From: Molanna angustata
Lineage: Eukaryota > Arthropoda > Insecta > Trichoptera > Molannidae
DNA length: 64,000 bases
Assembly (NCBI GenBank): GCA_963576475.1
Contig: OY754981.1
Span: forward strand, 27,318,132-27,382,131
Reading direction: 5' to 3'
The notes under the pieces were generated by a model that was not told the origin of the DNA, made no database searches, and saw only the letters and a list, made by a program, of their open reading frames with translations. Both the position numbers and the translations under genes were made by a program. This document shows positions 9,448 to 19,511 of this stretch, piece after piece (the stretch's first letter is position 1; each line of letters opens with the position of its first letter).

Positions 9448-9925
9448 CATACCATCACGGCATGTCCCTTACGGGGTAGGCAGAGATAACTGAGCTCCAT
9501 ACTCCTCTATTTTTGCACACGTTCCTGGCTTTCATGCATCGTCTCATACATACATGCATCTTCTCATACATACATGCATCGTCTCATACATACATGCATC
9601 GTCTCATACATACATGCATCGTCTCATACATACATGCATCGTCTCATACATACATGCATCGTCTCATACATACATGCATCGTCTCATACATACATGCATC
9701 GTCTCATACATACATGCATCGTCTCATACATACATGCATCGTCTCATACATACATGCATCGTCTCATACATACATGCTCGTCGATTGTTCAAGCTTCTTA
9801 TGTTTCCTTCTTTCAAAATATTATTCACATGGTCATGCCATCCCTTTCTGGGGCGGCTCCTGCTATTCACCGCATCTCTTATGCCCATGTATATTTTTTT
9901 GGTCGGTCGTTCATTCTTTCAATAT
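9448..9925 (-). mobile_element. LINE C-terminal tail, family A, carrying an internal tandem expansion
   Basis: The left end CATACCATCACGGCATGTCC, followed by GGGGTAGGCAGAGATAACTG, is the 3' end of the family A LINE on the minus strand. TTCAAAATATTATTCACATG and CCATCCCTTTCTGGGGCGG near 9810-9860 match the GRGRPRKGWHDHVNEILK region. Between them, a short stretch present once at 13.2 kb has expanded into twelve 20-bp units. No intact protein is encoded. Confidence 0.8.
9534..9773. repeat. 20-bp tandem array (12 units) inside a LINE tail
   Basis: The unit ATGCATCGTCTCATACATAC starts at 9534 and recurs every 20 bp through 9773. I see one substitution (G to T in the second unit). The unit lacks stops in all plus frames, so three overlapping open frames of 125-159 codons result; these are artefacts of the repeat and not genes. 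The same sequence occurs once in the homologous LINE tail near 13215-13240, which identifies the array's source. Confidence 0.95.
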
Positions 9926-9984
9926 GTCTAAATCACCTCAAGGTATTCAATTTCATTTTAATTAAGTATAATGTTTTTTTAAAG

Positions 9985-10075
9985 AATGAACATGTTCTTC
10001 AATCATCCCAAAACATTCCCCAAATTAAACATAAACGCTTGTGCTATAGGTGAACGAAATCGGTCGTGGCAGGAT
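9985..10075 (-). mobile_element. SINE family 1, truncated (body only)
   Basis: GAACATGTTC near the left side, and GCTTGTGCTATAGGTGAACG followed by AAATCGGTCGTGGCAGGAT, match the SINE 1 body and the edge of its tRNA-like head on the minus strand. The rest of the head (A box and anticodon arm) is missing. Confidence 0.65.
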
Positions 10076-10110
10076 ATCATTATTTATTAAATTTTGTAAA
10101 CATACAGTCT

Positions 10111-10592
10111 TAAGGCCCTACTATACCCTGGATATACGGATGTACGCAAAAATGCACACTAAATTAGCTTCTAATGTTTGAAACACGAGAAAAAATTGTA
10201 TATCACCTGATATGTGATATACAACATTTTATCGTGCGAAAATGGTAAAATTTAGAGGTTTTTTTTAAATAGCAAGAAGAGTCATTGAAATTTTATAATA
10301 ATAAAAAATTCAGCCGGTAGATTTTCATATTCTCTATCGAATAAAGTAAAAATATACTTCATAGGCCTTGTAGTTTTTTAGTTACTTACAGTAAAAAAAT
10401 AAAAAAGGGTTTTACTAAAACTAATTTTACAAGAAAAGTATTAAACAAATTCAATATTCAAAAAAATCATGCAATAGATTAAAGATGTACATACAAACTG
10501 TTCCTTATTTCAAAGACGTATCTTTTGAGGGTATTAGGGAAATTATTTTCAAAATATAATGTATAGCCTACTATAGCCTCTTAATAACAAAT
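10111..10592 (-). mobile_element. LINE family C 3' UTR, 5'-truncated copy
   Basis: This segment begins TTAAGGCCCTACTATACCC and matches, in reverse complement, the 3' UTR of the LINE at 63.0-63.8 kb, with the shared palindromic TATCACCTGATATGTGATATAC. The match stops at about 10592 (CCTACTATAGCCTCTTAA), just at the stop codon of the parent ORF, so essentially only the 3' UTR was inserted. Confidence 0.75.
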
Positions 10593-11443
10593 TATACCAA
10601 TTTTGTGTAAATTGTAATATCTGTTATAATATAGGGAAAGGATATTAGGAATTGGACGGAAAGACAGAGGAGAGCTTGCAAAAACACTACTCACCAAAAG
10701 CCACAGAGGCATTCAGGAACTTTATTACTGATGATTTGAATCTAAAAATTGACGTATTACAGAGTTCTATAATATTCTTAAAGAACACATTGAAATTGTT
10801 ACAAGTTCTGTGAATAAATGTATTCTGTAAATAATTTGTTTAACATATTGGTAACTTTATGGATTCCTGGTGTGACGTAATAGGCAATTAAATGATATCA
10901 AATTAATTTATCTTGCATTCTCTCCTTATCTTCTCATTTTTCATTCTATAATATATCGTTCTATAACATAAACAATAATAATAATATAAATAATTTACAC
11001 AGCGCCGTTTATTGGTTCAGGATCATTCCAAGAGCGAGACCAAGTAAACTCATTATATAAAACCAGGAGTATTTTTTCAAATACCTTTTGACAATAACAT
11101 TTCAACGTGAAATAAAACTGAAAAGGGTGTCTGGGTTTGCTTGTTTATAGTAGGTAAGTAGATCATACGAAATTTTTTATTTATTAACATTTGCGTTGTC
11201 GAATATTTTTAATTACACGAGATGGTTTATACAAAGAATGTTGGTATGCGTACCTATTATAAAATAACTAACTGTAAAACTATTAACAGTTAAGTATGTA
11301 GACTGTATACGATAGATAGACAGACATGGGTAGAATAGGAAAACGGATACGGCATGTTCATCTGAAAAGGAAAGTAAAAAAAATAATTGTTTGCGAATGA
11401 GTACCTTTAAGTAACGCATATGATAGTTCTTATATTCATTCAT
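10593..11443. other. AT-rich stretch with a LINE-tail-like AAT/CGGCGCT segment
   Basis: Mostly unassigned. At 10970-11070, AATAATAATATAAATAATTTACACAGCGCCGTTTATTGG resembles, in reverse, the end of the element near 51.5 kb (TAAACGGCGCTTGATAAATTATTATT) and the 24.64-24.70 kb segment. These probably mark the ends of a LINE or SINE family with an AAT tail. Confidence 0.4.
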
Positions 11444-11545
11444 ACCATCACGGCATATTATCCTTCAATGTGGGGTAACCAGCGACAGGTGTGCGAGTGT
11501 GTATTTTATTTTTTCAAAGGTGAACACACGTCCTACATAGTAATA
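11444..11545 (-). mobile_element. LINE 3'-end fragment, family B (copy 2)
   Basis: ATACCATCACGGCATATTAT, then AATGTGGGGTAACCAGCGAC and AGGTGTGCG, match the terminal 60 bp of family B. After that the sequence diverges (GTGTATTTTATTTTTTCAAAGG). It is a strongly 5'-truncated copy. Confidence 0.7.
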
Positions 11546-11734
11546 CAACAATGAAACGTTATTTTTTTACAAGAAAGAGTACCTAACATGACTCACCTTT
11601 GAATATCATGATGTAAAATATTTGTGTCCTTATATTAATATAGGTATAATTTGTGTATAAATTAAATATATGTGCGTATACCCACACATCAATCACAATT
11701 TAAATTATATTTAGCTATGCATGTGATATGTTTT

Positions 11735-12965
11735 ATTAATACTAGTTGCATGTGATACTTGAGATCCAAATGTCGATGGCGATAGTATGTATAATTGAAG
11801 AATACGTACCAAAATATAAACACTTATAAACACAAAGATATACACATTTTAAGATATGTATATTTCTATATAAAACATGTAGGTATATATCGTCCCTCTC
11901 CTGACTACAGTCGTATCTGACGTTTTTTTGCAAAATCGAGTTAGGGCCACCAATGTGTACTTCCGTTAACTTGGAATAGCTTAGTGATTTGTTGTCTACC
12001 AATTACTGAAAATAAAATGTCACTAATAGACCTACCTATGTGCAAATACGATTCTAATATATATAAGAATTATTCATATATAGAAAAATACAAATAAAAT
12101 ATTAAAATATATTTACACCGTGTCACCATATGCTGGGAAAGATTAAAATATGCACGCGCAAAACACTAAAAACGCTCTCCTGAACAATTTGCATTTTGCC
12201 AGTTACGACCTTTAGTCAGGAGGGCGACGATATGTCAGGATAGGATAGTATGGAGGTCAGTCTTTTTTTCCTACCCAGAATATGAAAATAGGATGATGTA
12301 CATATGTTTGTAGATTAAGTAGGTATCAAACTATTGAGTGAGATATTGTGTAGTGTTTACTGCCTTACAAATTGCATGAAACGATTACTAAATTTTATGA
12401 AAAATGTTAATAAAAATTGAGATGTACTACTCTAATGTTTAATTTTTTTTATAGAAAATCAAATTAAGTACATATCTAGTTGGGATGTTTCGGCTTTTTC
12501 CGATATTTTTAAAACTTTGGAAACAAGTATAGGCAGTTAAACACAAATTTATCATAATTTTTTTTCTTAATAATACTTAAATGTTTTTTAAAAAATAAAT
12601 TTGACATTTTGTATTTGTCTATCTTTTTTTGGTTTTTGAGATATATGGAAAAATAAATTAAAAATTAATTGATAACCCCTGACTGAAACAAAAATTTAAA
12701 ATTCTGAGTATAAACTTTCTATAATATTCTGAAATTTGAGGCTCTGTGCATTGAGCGGATCAACAGTTATTATTATTATATTAGGGACAGATACAAAACA
12801 GACACACTTAATTTTAGTCCGAATTCTGAGTAAGTCCATATATAGAACATATATAGATCCTGAATACAAATCTCGCGTATCTTGGCTCGATACTTTGTCG
12901 ATATGTTAAGAGAAATAAATTCTCTTAAGCAAATCGACAGTTGGATTAACATGTTTTCACGCTTT
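11735..12965 (+). mobile_element. Unclassified interspersed element, family E (longest copy)
   Basis: It starts near CTAGTTGCATGTGATAC...GAGATCCAA and ends at AAGCAAATCGACAGTTGG. It shares several blocks in the same order with 19512-20195 (for example GGATAGTATGGAGGT, TAGGTATCAAACTATT, GAGATATATGGAAAAATAAA, TCCGAATTCTGAGT) and its right part with 48475-48870. A hairpin TTAAGAG..CTCTTAA precedes the right end. No coding capacity was recognised, so it is probably non-autonomous. Confidence 0.65.
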
Positions 12966-12969
12966 GGGA

Positions 12970-13080
12970 TACCCTTTATTTATTTATTTAGGGACAAGTA
13001 CATTCTTAAAATATTAAAATAGAATAATACACTATAAAATAATAACAAACAGACCAATTACATATGTCCACAGATAGTAA
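12970..13080 (-). mobile_element. LINE 3' end homologous to the 103-bp satellite
   Basis: On the minus strand this reads ATCTGTGGACATATGTAATT, then GGTCTGTTTGTTATTATT, then an A/T stretch, CTTGTCCCTAAATAAATAAA and a TAAA tail. The first ~30 bp match part of the 103-bp satellite unit (42.0-47.3 kb) with one difference. The rest matches the sequence just after that array. It is a single-copy relative of the LINE end in which the satellite arose. Confidence 0.8.
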
Positions 13081-13129
13081 ATATGAAACATTTTAAACAT
13101 CATAAATTTAAATATAACTACATACATAC

Positions 13130-13430
13130 ATACATACCATCACGCTATGTCCCTTGCGGGGTAGGCAGAGAGAACCGAACGCCACATTTTTCTATCCTGG
13201 CACGCATCCCTCGCCTCGTCCACATTCATGCATCGTCTCATACATGTTCGTCTATTGCTCACACTTCTAACATTTCCGTCTTTCAAAATTTCGTTCACAT
13301 GGTCGTGCCATCCCTTTCTTGGGCGTCCCCGACCTCTCATTCCATTCCTTTCCGCTCTGTATATTTTCTTCGTCAGGCGCTCCTCATTCATTCTCCCCAT
13401 GTGACCAAACCATCTCAATGTAAATATAAC
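13130..13430 (-). mobile_element. LINE C-terminal tail, family A (best-preserved minus copy)
   Basis: A 92-codon minus-strand frame (13418-13140) starts MRWFGHMGRMNEERLTKKIY and continues through GRGRPRKGWHDHVNEILK, a Cys/Arg-rich ACMRRCMNVDEA-type stretch and WRSVLSAYP. This is the conserved extreme C-terminus found after the reverse transcriptase in LINEs often annotated in insects as endonuclease-reverse transcriptase. It ends with the family terminus TACATACCATCACG at 13130. The reverse transcriptase domain is absent, so it is a 5'-truncated dead copy. Confidence 0.85.
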
Positions 13431-13439
13431 TAAGATTTA

Positions 13440-13875
13440 CTGTATTTACCCTTTTATAATTTTATACACACCCGCTCACCTGTCGCTGTTACCTCACATA
13501 GAAACAATATCTTTTTATTAAAAAAAGGATTTGTGTCTTAACTAACGTGCTTTTATCTTATTAATTAAAATATTTTATCGTGCACGTGCGATATACTTTA
13601 AATACTCTCTGACTCCCCGTGATATACATACAATCATTATCTCGTTCGAAACGAACCAATCTCGCGGGAATTCCCGGGTCGAAAAGCAATACACCTTCGC
13701 GAGTATTTCTATTATTTTAGTTTTAAATTTATTAAATATCGAATTTTAACTTTGTGATGCATTTTTATAAATGATTTGAACGCAGGTTCATTGGTTTGTT
13801 AAACTACTAGCGCACTGCCACCGACCAATCTGAATAATGATGAACTCCATCTATATTTTTTAAAAAGAATGAATA
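13440..13875. promoter_or_regulatory. Unique stretch with a palindromic Rel/kappaB-like site
   Basis: No repeat was recognised here. GGGAATTCCC at 13666-13675 is a perfect palindrome matching the Rel/NF-kappaB-type consensus GGGRNTYYCC. CGTTCGAAACGAACCAAT lies just upstream. A single site can arise by chance, so regulatory function is speculative. Confidence 0.2.
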
Positions 13876-13945
13876 TGTTAGTTGGAAGAAATTGCTATAT
13901 GGCAATAAACTCGCCACTTGCGCAGGGTGCAAGGAAGTCTTAATA
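13876..13945 (+). repeat. Conserved hairpin repeat, GTTGGAAGAAATTGC type, 'CTCGCCACTTGC' subtype
   Basis: AGTTGGAAGAAATTGCTATA, then TGGCAATAAACTCGCCACTT, then GCGCAGGGTGCAAG. The TTGC..GCAA arms can pair. Related copies lie at 54.87 kb (plus) and 55.74 kb (minus), with a second subtype ending AAGCCCGCC at 51.9 kb. It is probably the 3' region of a LINE or SINE. Confidence 0.65.
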
Positions 13946-14084
13946 ATAATAATAATATGTCCTTGTAACAAGTATAAACATATACATAATATGTCCTTCT
14001 AACAAGTATATACATATACCCCGAAGCACAAGGTTTCCTTCTTTTCGGGGAAAATTCCAAATTTATTTGTGATATATAGATCGA
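13946..14084. repeat. AAT microsatellite and duplicated SINE-1-tail-like segment
   Basis: After AATAATAATAATAATATG, the string ATATGTCCTTGTAACAAGTATA occurs, and it recurs 40 bp later as ATATGTCCTTCTAACAAGTATA. Both resemble the reverse complement of the SINE 1 tail (ACTTGTTTAACAAGGACATAT). It is a short duplicated or double insertion remnant. Confidence 0.45.
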
Positions 14085-14255
14085 TGGGTCGATAGCAGAG
14101 CGGGTAGCGCGCTGGGTTAGTAATCCAGTGGTCGCGACATCGAATCCTGCCTCGACCGATTTCGTTCACAAGCATTTATTTGCTTATTTTAGGGAACGTA
14201 GGAAGATGTATAAGTACTTGTTTAACAAGGACATATTCATTTTTTTATAAAAAAT
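14085..14255 (+). mobile_element. SINE family 1, near full-length
   Basis: The head runs from GGTCGATAGCAGAGCGGGTA to CTGCCTCGACC. The outer GGTCGA and TCGACC can pair as an acceptor stem. The anticodon loop TTAGTAA contains AGT (tRNA-Thr type). The body has CGTTCACAAGC, TTATTTTAGGGAACGTAGG and ACTTGTTTAACAAGGACATA, followed by a T/A-rich tail. B-box changes (GACATCGAATCC) and the SINE body exclude a functional tRNA gene. Confidence 0.88.
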
Positions 14256-14319
14256 ATATTTTTTTATTATGTCATTATGTATCCTTTGTATACTTTCATA
14301 TTAATAAATTTACTTTACT

Positions 14320-14455
14320 TTACATCCTCATACATTCCCTAAACTAAGCTTGTGGACGATATGGGTCTTGATCTTGACACAGACTTTGAACTCGTGATCA
14401 CTGGATGAGTAATCCAGCGTGCTAACCGCTCTGCCATCACTCATCTAAATATTTC
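14320..14455 (-). mobile_element. SINE family 1, diverged copy on the opposite strand
   Basis: GAACTCGTGATCACTGGATG, then AGTAATCCAGCGTGCTAACC, then GCTCTGCCATC is the reverse complement of the tRNA-like head, and CATTCCCTAAACTAAGC is the body. Together with the plus copy at 14085-14255 it forms an inverted SINE pair about 65 bp apart. Confidence 0.8.
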
Positions 14456-14744
14456 ATATTTTCATTTGATGTAATATGAATTCTCTTTTTACTAGCCATA
14501 TAATAATTTTATTCAACATGCATGTCCGCCATTAATATGGCATTTACGTTAAACATATCGATAGGTTGGTATTATAAACAAGAATATACAAAAAATACAA
14601 ATAGGCACAAAGAATAAACAGCAAACAATATTATTTAAAAAAGAGTTACAGTGACTAAAAATAATAATACTGCAAGTAAATATTAATGTGAATTGACGCG
14701 GTTAAAATAAGGTCACTTAGACCAATGTGTGGTTAAACGTTGTA
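14456..14744. other. AT-rich spacer, nothing assigned
   Basis: No reading frame or shared repeat was seen. Confidence 0.5.
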
Positions 14745-15072
14745 TGATAGAATAAGAAATGAGGATATTAGGCGAGAATGTATGATTGAAAGATATATCT
14801 TAAGTAAGTATAATGAAAATAAATGCACTAAGGTGGTTTGGCCACATAGAAAGAAGAGTGATGACCGCCTGACAAAAAAAGTATACAAAGCTGAGATCAC
14901 ATAAATGGGATTGTGAAGGATGGAGACGTTAGAACTAAGAATAACAGGAGAGCGTGTATGAGACGATGCATGGATGTGAACTAAGCGAGAAATGTATGTC
15001 AAAAGATAGGAGTCTGGCGTTCGATTATCTCTGCCTACCCCAAATGGGGAAAGGGCGTGATGGTATGGTAAA
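14745..15072 (+). mobile_element. LINE C-terminal tail, family A (degenerate)
   Basis: It contains MYDRIRNEDIRRECMIERYI-like codons at the left, then ALRWFGHIERR, a truncated VKDGDVRTKNNRRACMRRCM stretch, and GTCTGGCGTTCGATTATCTC leading to TGCCTACCCC and GGGCGTGATGGTATGG at the end. Internal deletions and stops (for example in the GRGRPRK segment, which is missing) show it is dead. Confidence 0.75.
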
Positions 15073-15541
15073 TATAATGTATCTTTTCTTTGGTTTTTGG
15101 CTTCCATTCTTTTGTTGATGTAGGTACATGTATAATTTTGCCGTAAATTATAATCCGTTTGGTTGGAAGAAATTGCCTAACAACAATATGCCTGACACTG
15201 TGCATTTTATTCGTTTATATTATGTGCAAACATAAATTAAAAAAAGAAAAAGAAGAATAGAAAGAAAAATATCGTCTAATTTACAATCTGCCAACGCTGC
15301 ATATTTTTGTCTATATTGTATTTTGTGTATTGTCATGCATCAAGGTTACTATCTCTATAAGTAAACAAAAATTCGACATGCTTTAAAATATCGAGAATTT
15401 GAAGACTATATTTTTTCTATGCAACTCTCGTCCATAGATTTTCATATAATACCTATAGTAGATTGAGTACTCTGCATGATTGAGTCATGGTATATCGCGC
15501 GTTTGACGTCTTGGTTGGCAACATATTGCAGTTTTACATAA
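15073..15541. other. Spacer with one LINE-hairpin remnant
   Basis: GGTTGGAAGAAATTGCCTAA, then CAACAATATGCCTGACACTG at about 15157-15200, is a diverged copy of the conserved hairpin repeat, with the 3' arm changed. The rest is AT-rich and unassigned. Confidence 0.5.
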
Positions 15542-16472
15542 ATGTTAACACTTCCTAGATTGCTTGAAAAACTTTATCGAATCGGTATTCACGGTGACTT
15601 GTATAGATGGTTTTCTTCTTACATCTCCAATAGAAGTCAGGCTGTGGTAGTCGGTGGATTTAAGTCAAGTTGGGTTCACGTTACTTCAGGTGTCCCTCAG
15701 GGTTCCTTGTTTTTTAATGTTTATATAAATGATATTTCAAATTGCTTTCTGTTCTCTCATGTTTTACTTTTTGCCGATGACATGAAAATTTTTGCTTGTG
15801 TCAAAAGTGTTGAGGATTATCAGAATTCAAAATGATCTAAATCGCCTTGACCTATATTGTAAACACCATAACCTGAAGATCAATACTGATAAATGCTTTG
15901 CTATCCGGTTCACCAGAAACCGGAACATTGTTAATTATACTTATAAACTTAACAACCATCCTATTACTATAACCACTGAAATAAAAGACCTAGGCATCAA
16001 GTTGGATGGTAAATTACTCCTGGACAAGCACATAGATAATATCACCTCCAAAGCATCCAAAATGCTGGGATATGTTCTCCGTTTGTGCAGACAATTTAAT
16101 AATATCTCTACCTTTAAAACTCTGTACTTCGCATATGTTCGTAGCATTGTTGAATACGCATCTCAAGTCTGGTCTCCCTCATATGCCATATACAAGATCA
16201 GAGTTGAAAGGTTGCAAAAAAAAATTCTCAGATATCTTAACTTTCGTGCGCACAGACACCACATTAGTTACTCTGATTCCTTAAAGCATTACAAAATTAC
16301 ATCACTCGAGAGCCGCAGAACTATAGCAGATGTTATATTTTTATTCAAAATTGCAAACTCAACGGTTGACTGCCCTTATCTGCTAGAACGCTTGACTCTG
16401 AGAGTGCCAACAAGACCGACTAGACTGACTGACCTACTCTACCTCCCCATTTGTAACACTAATGCCAGATAG
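15542..16472 (+). pseudogene. LINE (Jockey/CR1-like) reverse transcriptase, 5'-truncated and frame-shifted
   Basis: The first frame (15542-15835) reads LLEKLYRIGIHGDLYRWFSS, then SGVPQGSLFFNVYINDI and LLFADDMKIF, which are the RT fingers/palm motifs with the FADD catalytic pair. The box usually reads GVPQGSxLGPLLF, so residues are missing after GVPQGS. At about 15820 the frame shifts and continues to 16472 with DLNRLDLYCKHHNLKINTDK, DLGIKLDGKLLLDKHI, YVRSIVEYASQVWSP and RLQKKILRYLNFR, the typical RT thumb and C-terminal domain. Endonuclease and the start of RT are absent, as expected of a 5'-truncated insertion. Jockey versus CR1 was not resolved. Confidence 0.9.
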
Positions 16473-16871
16473 AATTCTTTCATATACCGCACTTCCCATT
16501 TTTATAACTCCAACATTAGTGATGAAGATCTTTTTAACTCCCCATTTGATAAAGAATAGATTATTAAGTACTCTAATATAATCCTAGATTCTTATGCTGA
16601 TAAATTGGGTTCATCACACAAAGGTTCACACACACACACACCCTCACACACACCCACACACACCCACACACACACTCCCCACTCACATGTCACATATCTG
16701 ACTTATACTGTTTTCTTTTTTCTCTCCTACACTACATAAATATATAAAATAGTAATAATGTATACATGTAAGTGATGCTGGGCATTATTATTTTTTATTT
16801 AATTTTGTATCACCTGTACCTATATTTTGTCCAGTTATTGTTTGTATACTTTGAATAAAATAAAATAAAAT
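16473..16871 (+). mobile_element. 3' UTR and tail of the 15.5-kb LINE
   Basis: After the decayed ORF end the sequence has a CA-rich microsatellite (16629-16676, with CCC interruptions). It finishes with TTTGAATAAAATAAAATAAA, a short-period 3' tail typical of CR1/Jockey-group LINEs. The element therefore spans about 15.54-16.87 kb on the plus strand. Confidence 0.7.
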
Positions 16872-17499
16872 AGCTGTTCTCTAAATCTAAATGAACAAAG
16901 TGTTTATTTCGACAAATAAATCCGAAAACAATTCACATTAGTCGTTATTCTCTATAGAAAAACGATGTGGATGCCAACATTGTTGTAAAAAGTCCCGAGG
17001 AAAAAAGCCTCTTTTCGATTCATACAAAATTTGCTAACTGCGACGTCTAGTATATAATAAAAATCTATGGTCTTGTCTCATTTCTATGGTTATGTAAGGG
17101 ACATATAGGTGCCTCTATGTACATACACCGGAAACGTTATAAAACGCATTTATTGTATGAACGTTTGTCGAATAAATATTACATGTATCGTTATGTAAAT
17201 ATTTCATATAGATATTGAATTTAAATGTGTGTATAGGAGATTGATAAAAATCGATATGCAGTGGGTTAATAGGGCAAAATAATATGAATATATAATATGG
17301 ACAAAAAAGAAGTAAAATTAAATTATACTTAATACACATTTCTGTAAATCACGACCCGGCTTTTAGATTCGCTGAACACACCACACTAGCCACATCCATT
17401 CACATCACTGAATTTTCAAGGTCTTCTTTTTAAGAACAATCATATACCTTATGGTAAAGCCTAAATGAATATGTTACGTGGTCCAATAAACATTTTTAG
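16872..17499. other. AT-rich spacer, nothing assigned
   Basis: No repeat shared within the window and no convincing frame. A short minus-strand frame (17339-17115) is hydrophobic and composition-driven. Confidence 0.45.
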
Positions 17500-17990
17500 G
17501 ATAAAGGGGACATACAATCCTAAACACCCTAATTTCAAGTCAAATTCCTCAAATATTTTAAGCAGTGTGTTTTTAGAAAAAAATACTCTTGAGTATTTTC
17601 AACATTTCTATAGTGAATGTTCGTCACATAATTATAAAAGTCAACATGAAATCCTTTTTAAAACATTCTTTTTTACAACATATATTACTCCATAACTATG
17701 TTTTGAAGACAAATAAATATTTGTATGCTTAAAGAGTGTATAAAATCAAAGTGAATGACCGATAAAGTTTTTAATTTCAAGCCAGGTTTGTTATTATAAT
17801 GCAAAAAAATCAACAAATGTTGAGTTTCCGATAGTTTAAATAACGTATGTATAAATCCTTTTTAACGCACGCGATAGTTACCCTTATTGACACAAAACTT
17901 CATACTGCATTAGGCAGTTTTAATACATCATGCTTTCAGTCACTAAATTTAGCGTTATATGCCCTCCTTAATACAAGATACTTAAGATCG
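17500..17990 (+). mobile_element. Unclassified interspersed element, family F (contiguous copy)
   Basis: It runs from AGGATAAAGGGGACATACAA to GCGTTATATGCCCTCC. Its two halves recur, each split by later insertions, at 49.14-50.55 kb and 55.2-56.6 kb. Shared strings include TTCTCAAATAT, AACGCACGCGATAGTTACC, TTTAATACATCATG and TTCAGTCACTA. No coding capacity was recognised. It gives the pre-insertion structure of the family. Confidence 0.65.
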
Positions 17991-18495
17991 TTTGATGAGT
18001 TTGTGAAATATTTAATTTGTTGAATGATTTATGAATGTATTTTTATGAAATTGGTTCGTGGGAATTTTTCAAATAACATATCGTTTCCATGTATTTTAAA
18101 ATTAACTAAAAAAATATCGTTTACCAAAATTATTTTAACAAAATTCACCTACTAATTTTAGATGAAAATATTCATAACAAAAAAATCTTATTAGGCTACT
18201 AATTAAAATTGGCTGGTATGAGCTAAGATATGATGTGGTTGGTACCTGGCAATGAATGCAGGAGAAGAGGCCAACCAACCAACGCAGCATCCGATTGCTG
18301 TACCGTTATTGAGACTAAGAATTTCATCTGGCTGGATTGTTGTTACATATATGTAGTATACAGTACCTATGTATGTTTATCTCAATCTTCATCCATATAA
18401 ACGTGTTTGGTTCATAATATGCCTTGCAATTTAATGTATATTATATGTGCACATAATACTACTTCATAATATGTACGGTGTTATTTATACATAGG
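17991..18495. other. AT-rich spacer, nothing assigned
   Basis: No repeat or frame recognised. GGCTGGTATGAGCTAAGATATG and GCCAACCAACCAACGCAGC near 18215-18290 are the only less AT-rich parts. Confidence 0.4.
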
Positions 18496-18665
18496 TTTTC
18501 GCGGCTCAGTTGCTTAGATATCTGACCCCTGAGCTTAAGGTCACGGGTTCGATTCCTGGTGGAGACACAGTTTTTAATTGTTTTCGGTCTGGATCTGTGA
18601 CGATACATACCATAAATCTCCAGAATGTAATTGGTTGCGTGTTAATACATACCTACCGTGTCTCT
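18496..18665 (+). mobile_element. SINE family 2 (tRNA-derived), truncated
   Basis: The head TTTTCGCGGCTCAGTTGCTT contains the A-box region. The B box GGGTTCGATTCC follows, then GGTGGAGACACAG, a TTTTTAATTGTTTTCGGTCT body and CTGGATCTGTGACG. The 3' part stops after GTGCGTGTTAATACATAC. The same family is at 22.3, 30.7 and 56.8 kb, always on the plus strand. Confidence 0.85.
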
Positions 18666-18671
18666 CAGGGT

Positions 18672-18850
18672 TGGCTGAAAAATTGCGAATTCACAACGTC
18701 CCACTATATCCCCTTGTATAATGTCCAAATTATGATGAGTTCATAGCCAAATGGCGATTTCCTGCAACTAACCAGCGTTTCCGATTCAGGAAACCATTAA
18801 TTGCATGGTAAAAAAATCAAATCAATTTTTTTTTGCTGGGAATCGAATAT
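18672..18850 (-). mobile_element. SINE family 3, reverse orientation
   Basis: GAGTTCATAGCCAAATGGCG, then ATTTCCTGCAACTAACCAGC, then GTTTCCGATTCAGGAAACC is the reverse complement of the 23.7-23.9 kb element. It ends in TTGCTGGGAATCGAAT, the reverse of its B box. It directly abuts the truncated family 2 copy, so one probably inserted into the other. Confidence 0.7.
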
Positions 18851-19511
18851 AAATAAAATAGTTCTCTTAATCAATAAATTATGTAAATAAACACGCACGC
18901 CGAACATAGTGTACAGTACACTCACACAAACTCATTGTGATGGAACTTTCAGAATTAAATCTCGGCATGATACAAGTTGATAATCTGCAATAAGAAAATA
19001 ACCTTTAAATAAAATTGCGATATTGTACTAAACCCCCTTGGGGTAGTCAGAGTAAAAATCTTTATGAAATTTGTAAAACAATAAATATGTATATATATTA
19101 TAATTTTTCACTGCTAAAATCATAGAAAATATATTTGTGTATAACAGTTCATAATAATATATACTTAAGTAGAGTCATGTAAATTTTGAGTGTGGGATGT
19201 ATTTATACATACATATTGCTAAAGGTAATTACAATACAATACGTATTATTTATACATTATATTAAATTATACATGAACTGTACCTACTTGTATAGTTTGC
19301 AGTTAGTGTCCGGAGACATGTGTTATTTTCTGCACTTTAAAGGCTGGTAGGCCTATAACAAAATATTTCTTAGGAAATATTAAGTAATCATGTTCCTTTC
19401 GAATTATAAAACATTGCTTAACTTATCCTTTCCCTACACCTCACCAGTTTAATGACAACTTCAACTTATCTACAACTTCAACAGGACATCACTTGCTTGA
19501 AGAGAATTTTA
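18851..19511. other. AT-rich spacer, nothing assigned
   Basis: A short CCCCTTGGGGTAGTCAGAGT string near 19029 resembles the end of family A but is too short to assign. Otherwise there are no repeats and no frame. Confidence 0.4.

Noticed and set aside
9513..10053. Overlapping 125-159-codon frames made of MHRLIHTC / SYIHASSHTY repeats
   Set aside because: They exist only because the 20-bp tandem unit has no stop in any plus frame. The sequence is an expanded, antisense piece of a LINE tail.
13083..13433. 116-codon plus-strand frame over 13.08-13.43 kb
   Set aside because: It is the antisense shadow of the family A LINE tail, whose minus-strand frame has clear RWFGH and GRGRPRKGWHDHV motifs.
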